From: Streptomyces sp. HUAS MG91
GTDB taxonomy: Bacteria > Actinomycetota > Actinomycetes > Streptomycetales > Streptomycetaceae
Reading direction: 5' to 3'
NCBI RefSeq assembly: GCF_040529335.1
Contig: NZ_CP159534.1
Span: 248,001-312,000 of the forward strand
Length of the DNA stretch: 64,000 nt
Of the stretch, positions 33,010-39,849 are shown one piece after another. Every line of letters starts with the position of its first letter. Positions within the stretch are counted from its first letter, which is position 1. The notes beneath the pieces are model-generated. The model did no database searches, was not told where the DNA came from, and saw only the letters and a program-made list of their open reading frames with translations. The position numbers and the translations under genes were made by a program.

Positions 33010-33594
33010 GTGAGCAGCCGATCAGCCGCCACGCTCCGATCGCGGTACGCCGAACAGGCCGCGTCGGATCTGGCGGACAACCGCCGGCGTCAGCAGGAAC
33101 TCGCGGACCAGCTCGCGGTCCTGAAGCAGCAGGAAGCACTGCTGGTGGACATCCTGAACCTCGCCGAGCGGTACGAGGGCTTCGCCGACGCCTCGCGCCT
33201 GCCGGAGCAGGTACAGGACGAGGTCGGCCCGGCGCAGGCGCCGTCGGCCAAGAAGACCGCCGCGGCCACCAAGACCCCTGCGGCCACGAAGACTCCGACC
33301 CGGAAGGCTCCCGCGGTCAAGAAGGCCCCGGCGAACACGAAGGCGAAGGGTGACACCAAGGGGACCTCGCGCCAGCCGCTGCTCGGGGATCTGCTGGTCG
33401 ACCTGCTCGCCGGTCACGACGCACCGCAGCCGGCCGCCGATCTGCGTGAGGAACTGCTGGCGAAGCACCCGGGCCGCAATCCGACACCGCAGGTGGTGCG
33501 CAACACCCTTGAGTCGCTGGTCGCCAAGAGCCGCATCCGGCGCCACAAGAAGCAGCGGTCCGTGATGTACACCCTCGTGAAGTCCGCGAACTGA
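33010..33594 (+). CDS. Coiled-coil plus winged-helix protein with Lys/Ala/Pro-rich insert
   Basis: A 194-residue paralogue of the 763-1233 protein. The N-terminal helix (LRSRYAEQAASDLADNRRRQ) and the C-terminal winged-helix-like domain (TPQVVRNTLESLVAKSRIRRHKKQRSVMYT) are nearly identical to it. Between them, residues 80-118 hold an extra segment of K, A, T and P (AKKTAAATKTPAATKTPTRK and similar), reminiscent of histone H1 or HU C-terminal tails. This suggests a nucleoid-associated function. The GTG start follows GGAGGG. No characterised family recognised. Confidence 0.88.
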   Translation: MSSRSAATLRSRYAEQAASDLADNRRRQQELADQLAVLKQQEALLVDILNLAERYEGFADASRLPEQVQDEVGPAQAPSAKKTAAATKTPAATKTPTRKAPAVKKAPANTKAKGDTKGTSRQPLLGDLLVDLLAGHDAPQPAADLREELLAKHPGRNPTPQVVRNTLESLVAKSRIRRHKKQRSVMYTLVKSAN

Positions 33595-33694
33595 GCGCGC
33601 TCCCCCCGGCGGACGGCGGCCACGGACACAGCCCCTCCTCCCGCGGGAGGGACGTGTTGTCCGGCGGTCCCCGAGGGCGTTTCCGGACACGCCG

Positions 33695-34306
33695 CTAAAC
33701 GCGCCAGATGTTGTCGAACGCGTCCTGCTCGACGGCACGGCGCAGCCGTTCGGCCTCCAGCTGCGTGACCGCCTCGCCGACGGCGGCGAGCACGGTGACG
33801 ACCGCGTCGTCGTCCCGGTCGTCCTGGCGGTCCCACGACGACGTGTCCTGACACCTCGCGGCCGCCAACAGCCCGACGAGTACCGGTTCGCAGGACGCGG
33901 CGCGCGCCTCCGCGGCACGGCGGGCCGGGGAAGCGGCCCGTTCCTCGCCCGCGGTTCCCCGCCAGAACCCGTGGCGCTTCGGCCTCGGGCGGGCGATCGC
34001 TCCGGACCTCTCCAGCTCGGCCAGATAGGCGGCGGCGAGTCCGGGACCACGCCGCCAGAGCCAGTTCTCCACCGTCTCGTACGGTTCCCTGCGGTCCAGG
34101 GCCGCGGCCGCGCGGTCCAACAGGGTTTCACCCATGGGGCGTTGCGTGCCGGGCACCATGCGGTCGCCGTCCAGGGACAGTGCGCCGCTCGTGAGGAGGT
34201 CGATCGCCTCGGCGCCCGCGAGCGCGAGGGACAGGCCGCCCGGCTCCGCCCGCTGCTCGTGCGGCACGTCCAGGGCGACCAGGGTGAGGTCCTGTGCGGT
34301 GGTCAT
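33695..34306 (-). CDS. GPP34/GOLPH3-family phosphoprotein
   Basis: A 203-residue protein of the GOLPH3/Vps74 fold, which in eukaryotes binds phosphatidylinositol 4-phosphate at the Golgi and in actinomycetes is common but uncharacterised. Visible family features are LTLVALD at the N-terminus, GGLSLALAGAEAIDLLTSGAL, and the helical tail ending DNIWRV. A WLWRRGPGLAAAYLAELERSG helix could associate with membranes. ATG 34306 follows AAGGAG. The neighbours are stress genes; no direct partner is evident. Confidence 0.88.
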   Translation of the reverse strand: MTTAQDLTLVALDVPHEQRAEPGGLSLALAGAEAIDLLTSGALSLDGDRMVPGTQRPMGETLLDRAAAALDRREPYETVENWLWRRGPGLAAAYLAELERSGAIARPRPKRHGFWRGTAGEERAASPARRAAEARAASCEPVLVGLLAAARCQDTSSWDRQDDRDDDAVVTVLAAVGEAVTQLEAERLRRAVEQDAFDNIWRV

Positions 34307-34383
34307 CGGCGTAACTCCTTGTCCGGGGGGCGTGGTGACGCCGCTTCCACGGCGAGGCGAGGCTTCAACAGTGAGGCCGGGCC

Positions 34384-34584
34384 TCAGAGGAGGTCCGAGG
34401 CCGACGGACCGTACCCCCACATGACCGCTGTCGCGGACCAGCTCCACACCTGTGCGCTGTCGGGCCACTCGCGGCCCGTGACCGGGGTGTCGGCGTCGGT
34501 GCGGTTGATGGCGGCGCGGGCCGGGGCGGCGACGGCGCGGCGGCGCTCGGGGATCCGGGTGCGGGTGTACGTGACGGAAGCCAT
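34384..34584 (-). CDS. Small hypothetical protein
   Basis: A 66-residue open frame, Arg-rich at residues 8-17 (RTRIPERRRA) and Trp-rich near the end (WPDSAQVWSWSA). The ATG at 34584 is preceded by AGAGAC. It lies in the 370-bp gap between GPP34 and Ohr genes, on the same strand as both, which supports expression, but I recognise no family. Confidence 0.45.
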   Translation of the reverse strand: MASVTYTRTRIPERRRAVAAPARAAINRTDADTPVTGREWPDSAQVWSWSATAVMWGYGPSASDLL

Positions 34585-34675
34585 GGCGTGTGCCGTCTCT
34601 CTCCGGTCGGCGGTACGGATGGTGCGGGCCCCGTGCCGGGGGAAGGGGCACGGGACCCGCGGTCCGAGGGGGCGG

Positions 34676-35104
34676 TCAGGCGGCGGCGCGGGCGTCGATG
34701 ACGACCGGGACGTTGCCGCGCGTGGCCTTGGAGTACGGGCAGATCTGGTGGGCGGCGTCGGCGAGTTCCTGCGCGGTGCTCCGGTCGACACCGCCGAGGA
34801 CCGGCGTCAGGACCGCGGAGAGGGTGAACTCGCCGTCGTCGCCGTGCGTGAGGGTGACCTCGGCGGTGATGGCGGTGCTGGTCAGCCGGATATTGCGGCT
34901 CGTCGCGGCGCGGCGCAGGGCGCCCAGGAAGCAGGCGGCCCAGCCGGCGGCGAGCAGTTGCTCGGGGTTGGTCGCGGCGCCCGATCCGCCGAGCTCCTTC
35001 GGCAGGGCGAGGCCGGTCTCCAGCAGCCCGTCCGAGGAGCGGACGCGGCCGCCGTTGCGGCCCTCTCCGTCGACGTCGACAACAGCGGTGTAGCTGACAG
35101 CCAT
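34676..35104 (-). CDS. ohr: Organic hydroperoxide resistance protein (Ohr/OsmC family)
   Basis: A 142-residue thiol peroxidase that reduces organic hydroperoxides. The two active-site Cys are Cys58 in GWAACFLGAL and Cys122 in HQICPYSKATRGN, with the catalytic Arg probably in the N-terminal GGRVRS strand. The Ohr subgroup ICPYS motif is intact. ATG 35104 is preceded by GGGGAG. The promoter reads TTGACT-18 bp-CACGAT on the minus strand, and copy 5 of the 21-bp element overlaps the -35 hexamer, so the gene is probably repressed or activated there. No OhrR gene lies next to it. Confidence 0.93.
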   Translation of the reverse strand: MAVSYTAVVDVDGEGRNGGRVRSSDGLLETGLALPKELGGSGAATNPEQLLAAGWAACFLGALRRAATSRNIRLTSTAITAEVTLTHGDDGEFTLSAVLTPVLGGVDRSTAQELADAAHQICPYSKATRGNVPVVIDARAAA

Positions 35105-35204
35105 GACTCGTGCTCCCCATCTGGGTCGGAAGTTCGGGCGCCACGATCCGGACCCGATCAGGGGCACCGGTTGGGGCGGTGATGGAATCGTGGCAGAGAA
35201 ATTC

Positions 35205-35225
35205 ATCACCAGTCAAGACGGTTAC
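35205..35225 (+). promoter_or_regulatory. Element copy 5: ATCACC-n9-GGTTAC
   Basis: The half-sites flank a spacer AGTCAAGAC. The site overlaps the -35 hexamer (AGTCAA, complement of TTGACT) of the ohr promoter. Confidence 0.5.
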
Positions 35226-35308
35226 GACATACGAAAGTCCTCCATCGCCTCACTCACACCTACCTCCGCATTCTCCTTGACAGGTCACACCAGATCGTGC
35301 GAGCGTTC

Positions 35309-35329
35309 GTCACCAGTCAGACCAGTTAT
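35309..35329 (+). promoter_or_regulatory. Element copy 6: GTCACC-n9-AGTTAT (weaker)
   Basis: The left half-site and the AGTCA of the spacer match copy 5, while the right half-site matches less well. It lies 21 bp before the SRPBCC start codon. Confidence 0.4.
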
Positions 35330-35350
35330 TCATTGGTGAGGGGAAATCCC

Positions 35351-35779
35351 ATGGCAGTCGTCCGCTTTCATCTCGTGTCCTCGCTCGTCCCGTCGGACGT
35401 CCTGGCGGTCCTGACGGACTTCGGTCCCTCCCGCGCCGCCTCCTGGCCCACGATCGACGCCGACCACTTCGAGGTGCACGGCCTCGGGGACACCTGGGCC
35501 GAGGTGACCGAGGGCACCGCCGCCGCGTGGGAGCGGGCGCGCTACGAGTGGCAGCCCGGGGGCGACACCGTCACCATCACCACCCTCGACTCGAAGCTGT
35601 TCGGAGCCGGTGGCGGCTGGGTCTTCCGGCTGACCCCGGAAGGCGCCGGCACCCGGGTCGATGTCGAACTGACCCGCACACCCGGCTCGTTCAAGGGCAA
35701 GGTGCTCGCCTCACTGCTGCCTCTCGCGGCACCCGCCTCGCTGCGCAAGTCGTTCTCGGGACCGCTTCAGGCAGCATGA
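35351..35779 (+). CDS. SRPBCC-family protein
   Basis: A 142-residue protein with an SRPBCC-like order: opening strand AVVRFHLVSSLVPSDVLAVLTDFG, then WAEVTEG and YEWQPGGDTVTITTLDSK strands, the GGGWVFRLTPEGAGTRVDVELTRTP hairpin and a C-terminal helix. ATG 35351 follows GAGGGG. It is divergent from ohr and shares the double-element intergenic region, so it is probably induced with it. It may bind a lipid-like or hydrophobic stress metabolite. A GACACATGTGTC palindrome overlaps its stop codon. Confidence 0.82.
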   Translation: MAVVRFHLVSSLVPSDVLAVLTDFGPSRAASWPTIDADHFEVHGLGDTWAEVTEGTAAAWERARYEWQPGGDTVTITTLDSKLFGAGGGWVFRLTPEGAGTRVDVELTRTPGSFKGKVLASLLPLAAPASLRKSFSGPLQAA

Positions 35780-35789
35780 CACATGTGTC
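35778..35789. promoter_or_regulatory. Perfect 12-bp palindrome GACACATGTGTC
   Basis: It overlaps the SRPBCC stop codon and lies 85 bp before the next gene. It is the longest perfect member of the CACATGTG set. Confidence 0.45.
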
Positions 35790-35873
35790 GCCGACAAGCA
35801 GCACTCGTCGGCCCATTACTCACACCTCACCACCTGGTCGTCCCGTCACACCTCGCACCATCAGGAGCCTTCG

Positions 35874-36800
35874 ATGACCGCATCGCCCGCCCAGGGCACC
35901 GGCCCGCTCTCCCCCGGCAGTCACACCTATCAGCTGGCCGGTATCGTCCAGCGCTACCACGTGCACGGCGCCGGACCGGTGTGCGTCGTCCACTCCGGTG
36001 GGCCCGGCATCGCCTGGGACTACCTGCGCATGCCCGCCCTTGAGACCCATCTGACGATGGTCTACGTCGAGCCCGTCGGGACCGCCGAGGACAGCCGGCT
36101 GCCCTCACACCCGCACGGCTACACCCGGGAGCGGTACAGCGGCTTCCTCGACGTGCTCATCAGCCGCCTGGGCGTGCCCGAGGTGTACCTCCTGGGACAT
36201 TCGCACGGGGCGTTCGTGGCCGCACATCACGCGCTGCACCGGCCCGAGCGGCTCGCGGGTGTGGTGCTCTACGAGGGCGCGCCCGTCACCGGACCCGAAC
36301 ACGCCGCCGAGGCGGGCCGCATGGTGGAGGCGTGGGCCGCGCGGCACGCCGGACACCCCGGACTGCCCGGCGTGCTCGCTGCGTTCGGCGCGATGTCCCG
36401 CATCTCCGACGACGAGGAGACCGTGGCCGTCGCCCGCGGTGTGCTGCCGTCGTACTTCGCCGACTACTGGGCCGACGAGGAACGTCTGGCACCGTTCCGG
36501 GACGCGATCCGGGCCACGTACATCTCCGGTCTGGACGAGGACCTCACCCCCGATGTCATCGACGACCGCGTCGCGCTCAAGGGACTCACTCTGCCCACCC
36601 TGGTCGTGGTGGGCCTGCACGACGTCATCTGCGGCCCTCGCTGGGGCCGCGAACTGCATGAACTGATCCCCGGCTCCCGGCTGCTGACGCTGGAGAACAG
36701 CGGGCACTTCGGCCACCTGGAGGAGCCCGAACTGTTCGCGGACACCGTCCGCGACTTCGTCCGGAGCACCGGCGCCGGGGAGCCGGACCGCCGCGGCTGA
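35874..36800 (+). CDS. Alpha/beta hydrolase, proline iminopeptidase-like
   Basis: A 308-residue protein. It contains the HSGGPG oxyanion motif typical of prolyl aminopeptidases near residue 40, the nucleophile elbow GHSHGA near residue 101, a helical cap (residues about 130-215), an Asp in VVGLHDVICG and the His in NSGHFGHLEEPE. It could be a peptidase or an esterase of the same subgroup. It has a normal ATG at 35874 and weak Shine-Dalgarno AGGAG. The upstream CACATGTG palindrome may control it. Confidence 0.88.
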   Translation: MTASPAQGTGPLSPGSHTYQLAGIVQRYHVHGAGPVCVVHSGGPGIAWDYLRMPALETHLTMVYVEPVGTAEDSRLPSHPHGYTRERYSGFLDVLISRLGVPEVYLLGHSHGAFVAAHHALHRPERLAGVVLYEGAPVTGPEHAAEAGRMVEAWAARHAGHPGLPGVLAAFGAMSRISDDEETVAVARGVLPSYFADYWADEERLAPFRDAIRATYISGLDEDLTPDVIDDRVALKGLTLPTLVVVGLHDVICGPRWGRELHELIPGSRLLTLENSGHFGHLEEPELFADTVRDFVRSTGAGEPDRRG

Positions 36801-36835
36801 CCCGCAGGACGTACGACCACGCCCGGCGGACCGGA

Positions 36836-36865
36836 CTCCGCCGTCACGGGGATGGGACGGCGGAG
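36836..36865. terminator. Terminator after the iminopeptidase-like gene
   Basis: CTCCGCCGTC and GACGGCGGAG pair perfectly over a 10-base loop 36 bp after the stop. Confidence 0.65.
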
Positions 36866-36959
36866 CCGGCACCCCCATTGTTCCCGGTTCAACTTCCCCG
36901 CCGCCAGAGGGCGTCCCGGCCTGCGGACGTGCGACACCGGCGTCGCTAGACTCCCCCGC

Positions 36960-37343
36960 ATGTCCGACATCGACGCGATCCGCCGCGCCACCTACATCAG
37001 CCTGACGACGTTCCGGAAGGACGGCACACCGGTCGCGACGCCCGTGTGGCAGGTACCCCGGGCCGACGGCGCGGTGCTCGTCGTGACACCCGCCGACTCG
37101 TGGAAGGTCAAGCGGATACGCAACAACGACGCCGTGACCGTGGCCGTCTGCACCGTGCGCGGACGTACCGCCCCCGACGCCGCCGTCCTGTCCGGCACCG
37201 CGCGCCTGCTCGACGAGGCGGGCACCGCCGACGCGCAGAAACTCCTCGGGAAGAAGTACGTCAGCTCGCGGATCGGCAACGGATTCCTCAAGATCCTCCG
37301 GGTGCGCAAGAAGCCCAACATCGGTATCGAGATCACCCTTTGA
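36960..37343 (+). CDS. PPOX-class F420-dependent/FMN-binding oxidoreductase
   Basis: A 127-residue split-barrel flavoprotein. It contains the signature start ATYISLTTFRKDGTPVATPVW, the cofactor-phosphate binding region DSWKVKRIRNNDAVTV and the C-terminal K-x-I-G-I-E-I. It is of the size of the actinobacterial F420H2-dependent PPOX-family reductases. TAGACT lies 7 bp upstream of the ATG, so the message is probably leaderless. No neighbouring F420 gene is seen; the substrate is unknown. Confidence 0.9.
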   Translation: MSDIDAIRRATYISLTTFRKDGTPVATPVWQVPRADGAVLVVTPADSWKVKRIRNNDAVTVAVCTVRGRTAPDAAVLSGTARLLDEAGTADAQKLLGKKYVSSRIGNGFLKILRVRKKPNIGIEITL

Positions 37344-37518
37344 CGATCACTCATTGATCCTTTCGACTGATCAGATTCGGACCGAAGGGCACACGAGAGC
37401 GCACGGGAACAGTCTCCGGCAATCGTTTTGGGCATATGCCATACCGGGTTGCCGTCAACTGTCTAGGGTTCCGGCGAGGGCTGGAGAACCGACCCTCGCA
37501 TCCCTTGGAGGAGAACCC

Positions 37519-37893
37519 GTGACCAATGTGGAAGTGTCCCTCAAGACCCTGCTGACGGAAGTCGAGGGTGCGCTGGGAGCCGCCGTCGTCGACTACACGA
37601 GCGGCATGGCGCTGGGCACCCTGGGCGGCGGCAAGGAACTCGACCTGAACGTCGCGGCGGCCGGAAACACCGATGTGATCCGCGCCAAGATGCGCACCAT
37701 GGAGACGCTCGGCCTGAAGGCCGAGATCGAGGACATACTCATCACCCTCGGCACCCAGTACCACCTGATCCGCCCCGTCTCCGGCCGTACGGGGAACGGG
37801 CTGTTCATCTATCTCGTCATCGACAAGGGCCGCTCGAACCTCGCCATGGCGCGGCACCACCTCAAGCGCGTCGAGGAGCAGCTGGAAGTCTGA
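37519..37893 (+). CDS. Orphan roadblock/LC7-domain protein
   Basis: A 124-residue protein with the roadblock/longin-type fold: LKTLLTEVEGALGAAVVDYTSGMALGTLGG, a central helix and the RPVSGRTGNGLFIYLVIDKGRSNLAMAR strand-helix end. In Streptomyces, roadblock proteins usually sit in conservons (kinase, roadblock, DUF742, GTPase). None of those partners is adjacent here. The GTG start follows GGAGGAG, and a strong U-tract terminator overlaps the stop, so it forms a single-gene unit. Role probably in small-GTPase regulation or scaffold dimerisation. Confidence 0.88.
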   Translation: MTNVEVSLKTLLTEVEGALGAAVVDYTSGMALGTLGGGKELDLNVAAAGNTDVIRAKMRTMETLGLKAEIEDILITLGTQYHLIRPVSGRTGNGLFIYLVIDKGRSNLAMARHHLKRVEEQLEV

Positions 37894-37908
37894 GCCCCGG
37901 CTCTTTTT
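37892..37908 (+). terminator. Intrinsic terminator with U-tract
   Basis: GAGCC-CC-GGCTC is followed by TTTTT. The stem starts within the stop codon of the roadblock gene; it is one of the few classical U-tract terminators in the window. Confidence 0.75.
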
Positions 37909-37919
37909 CTTTGCTCACC

Positions 37920-37939
37920 ACTTGAAGATTTCTTCAAGT
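37920..37939. promoter_or_regulatory. Perfect inverted repeat, probable ArsR operator
   Basis: ACTTGAAGA and TCTTCAAGT are exact complements separated by TT. This A/T-rich 20-bp dyad lies 150 bp upstream of the ArsR-type gene and is typical of ArsR/SmtB operators. Confidence 0.65.
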
Positions 37940-38089
37940 CTCCATCTCTGCATCCGTCGAACTCTCGGATCCGACGGCCCCCGGCCGGGAAGGATGGGAC
38001 GGCACAGCGGGCGGGGCGGCGGGCGTGGCCGCCGCTCCCCGTCTCCACACCCGCATCCGCATTCCGAGCCAGGGAAGTGAGCGATCCCC

Positions 38090-38488
38090 GTGCAGGCGCC
38101 CCTCTACCAGGTCAAAGCAGAGTTCTTCCGCATGCTCGGGCACCCGGTCCGGATACGTGTTCTGGAGCTGCTTCAGAACGGACCGATATCGGTACGCGAC
38201 CTGCTGATCGACATCGACATCGAACCCTCGAACCTCTCGCAGCAACTCGCTGTCCTGCGCCGTTCCGGCATCGTCGTCTCCACCCGCGAGGGCGCGACCG
38301 TCAACTACGCGCTCGCCGGTGGTGACGTCGCCGAACTCCTGCGCGCGGCCCGCCGTATCCTCACCGAACTCCTCACCGGCCAGAGCGCCCTGCTGGCCGA
38401 GCTCCAGGACTCCGAGCTCCCCGGGCCCGACGAGGGCCCGGAACACACCGAACGGCCCGGGCAGCCCGCCGCGCACGTCCGGCATTGA
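38090..38488 (+). CDS. ArsR/SmtB-family transcriptional regulator
   Basis: A 132-residue protein. The winged helix spans residues 8-80: FFRMLGHPVRIRVLELLQNGPISVRDLLIDIDIEPSNLSQQLAVLRRSGIVVSTREGATVNYAL. The usual alpha-3 Cys pair of metal sensors is absent and the protein has no Cys at all, so it does not sense metal in the classical way. The acidic Pro-rich tail is atypical. The GTG start is used. Followed 12 bp later by a VOC protein, probably in one operon under the dyad at 37920. Confidence 0.88.
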   Translation: MQAPLYQVKAEFFRMLGHPVRIRVLELLQNGPISVRDLLIDIDIEPSNLSQQLAVLRRSGIVVSTREGATVNYALAGGDVAELLRAARRILTELLTGQSALLAELQDSELPGPDEGPEHTERPGQPAAHVRH

Positions 38489-38500
38489 CAGCATGAGGGC

Positions 38501-38875
38501 ATGACGACGACGCTCGGTGCCTTTGTCCTCGGTACACCCGACCCGCCCGCGCTGGCGGACTTCTACCGGGCCCTGCTGGACTGGGAGGAGGTCGACCGGC
38601 AACCTCGATGGGTCCGGCTGCGCGCTCCGGAGCGCGAACGCCCCGGCCTCAGCTTCCAGTGGGAGCCCGACCACACTCCGCCGACCTGGCCCCCGCGCCC
38701 CGGCACCCAGCAGATGCAGGCCCACATCGACATCCAGGTCGACGACCTGGCCGCGGAGACCGAGCGGGCCCGTGCCCTGGGGGCGACGCTCGAGGACCAT
38801 CAGCCGCAGCCGGACGTACGGGTCATGCGCGACCCGCACGGTCACCTGTTCTGTCTCTTCCTGCCCGGCGCCTGA
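38501..38875 (+). CDS. VOC-family (glyoxalase-like) protein
   Basis: A 124-residue single-domain vicinal-oxygen-chelate protein. Residues 5-30 (LGAFVLGTPDPPALADFYRALLDWE), the IQVDDLAAETERARALGA middle and the closing MRDPHGHLFCLFLPG motif match the family. HIDIQVDD His and a late Cys/His region could bind metal. It is only 12 bp after the ArsR-type regulator, so it is likely the regulated gene. Function could be detoxification; cannot be told. Confidence 0.86.
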   Translation: MTTTLGAFVLGTPDPPALADFYRALLDWEEVDRQPRWVRLRAPERERPGLSFQWEPDHTPPTWPPRPGTQQMQAHIDIQVDDLAAETERARALGATLEDHQPQPDVRVMRDPHGHLFCLFLPGA

Positions 38876-38885
38876 CCGGTCCCGC

Positions 38886-39812
38886 TCAGCCGGACACGGG
38901 CTCCTGACCGCCGGGGCCGGGGGCGGCGACCTCGGCGACCACGGTGGACAGCGCCTCGCCGAGCGGTAGTTCGACCCGGCCCGCGGCCCAGCGGTCGCCC
39001 CGGGTAGGGCCCTGGTTGACGATCAGGACCGGGATCCCCGCGTCGGCCGCGCGCCGGACGAACCGCAGCCCGGACATGACCGTCAGGGACGAGCCGAGCA
39101 CCAGCAGCGTGGTGGCGCCGTCCACCGTCTCCCGGCACAGGGCCACCCGCTCGGGCGGGACGTTCTCGCCGAAGAAGACGACGTCGGGCTTGAGGACTCC
39201 GGTGCCGCAGTCCGCGCACGGCACCAGCCGGAACTCGCGCACCGCGTCCTCGGGCAGTTCCACGTCGCCGTCCGGGTTGACCCGCGCGGCCCGGTGCCGC
39301 TCGGCGACCGCCTCGAAGCCGGGGTTGGCGGCACGCAGTCGCCGGTCGAGATCGGCGCGGGTGCTGGTCCGGCCGCAGCGCAGGCACACCACCCGGTTCA
39401 GGCTCCCGTGCAGCTCGATGACGTGCCGCGCGCCGGCGGCCTGCTGGAGTCCGTCGACGTTCTGCGTGATGACACCGGTGACCAGACCGGCGCGGGTCAG
39501 CGCGGTGACCGCCCGGTGCCCGGCGTTCGGGTCGGCCCGGGTCATGGCGCGCCAGCCGAGCTGGCTGCGGGCCCAGTACCGCTGCCGGGCCTCCTCGCCG
39601 CCGACGAAGTCCTGGTACGTCATCGGGGTGTGCCGGCGCAGCGAGCCGTGCTCGCCGCGGTAGTCCGGGATGCCCGACTCGGTGGAGAGGCCCGCACCGC
39701 TCAGCACCACGACGCCGCCCGCCCGCACGGCGTCGACGACGGCCGACAGGTCGGTCGTGGCCGCGGGCAGATCGCCGGTGGGCTCCCAGTTCAGCGTAGG
39801 TCTGATCCGCAT
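38886..39812 (-). CDS. NAD-dependent protein deacylase, sirtuin (Sir2/CobB family)
   Basis: A 308-residue sirtuin. The NAD-binding GAGLSTESGIPDYRG at residues 39-53, TQNVDGL, catalytic His in IELHGSLN, and the zinc ribbon CLRC...CADC (C-x2-C pairs) are complete. GSSLTVMSG and NQGPT follow. The insertion between the Cys pairs is long. It removes acyl groups from Lys and in Streptomyces modulates acetyl-CoA synthetase and other enzymes. It lies 37 bp beyond the PucR gene end on the same strand and may belong to its operon. Confidence 0.94.
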   Translation of the reverse strand: MRIRPTLNWEPTGDLPAATTDLSAVVDAVRAGGVVVLSGAGLSTESGIPDYRGEHGSLRRHTPMTYQDFVGGEEARQRYWARSQLGWRAMTRADPNAGHRAVTALTRAGLVTGVITQNVDGLQQAAGARHVIELHGSLNRVVCLRCGRTSTRADLDRRLRAANPGFEAVAERHRAARVNPDGDVELPEDAVREFRLVPCADCGTGVLKPDVVFFGENVPPERVALCRETVDGATTLLVLGSSLTVMSGLRFVRRAADAGIPVLIVNQGPTRGDRWAAGRVELPLGEALSTVVAEVAAPGPGGQEPVSG

Positions 39813-39849
39813 GTCTGCCAGCGTACGCAGCCCGGCCGGCCGGGGCCGG

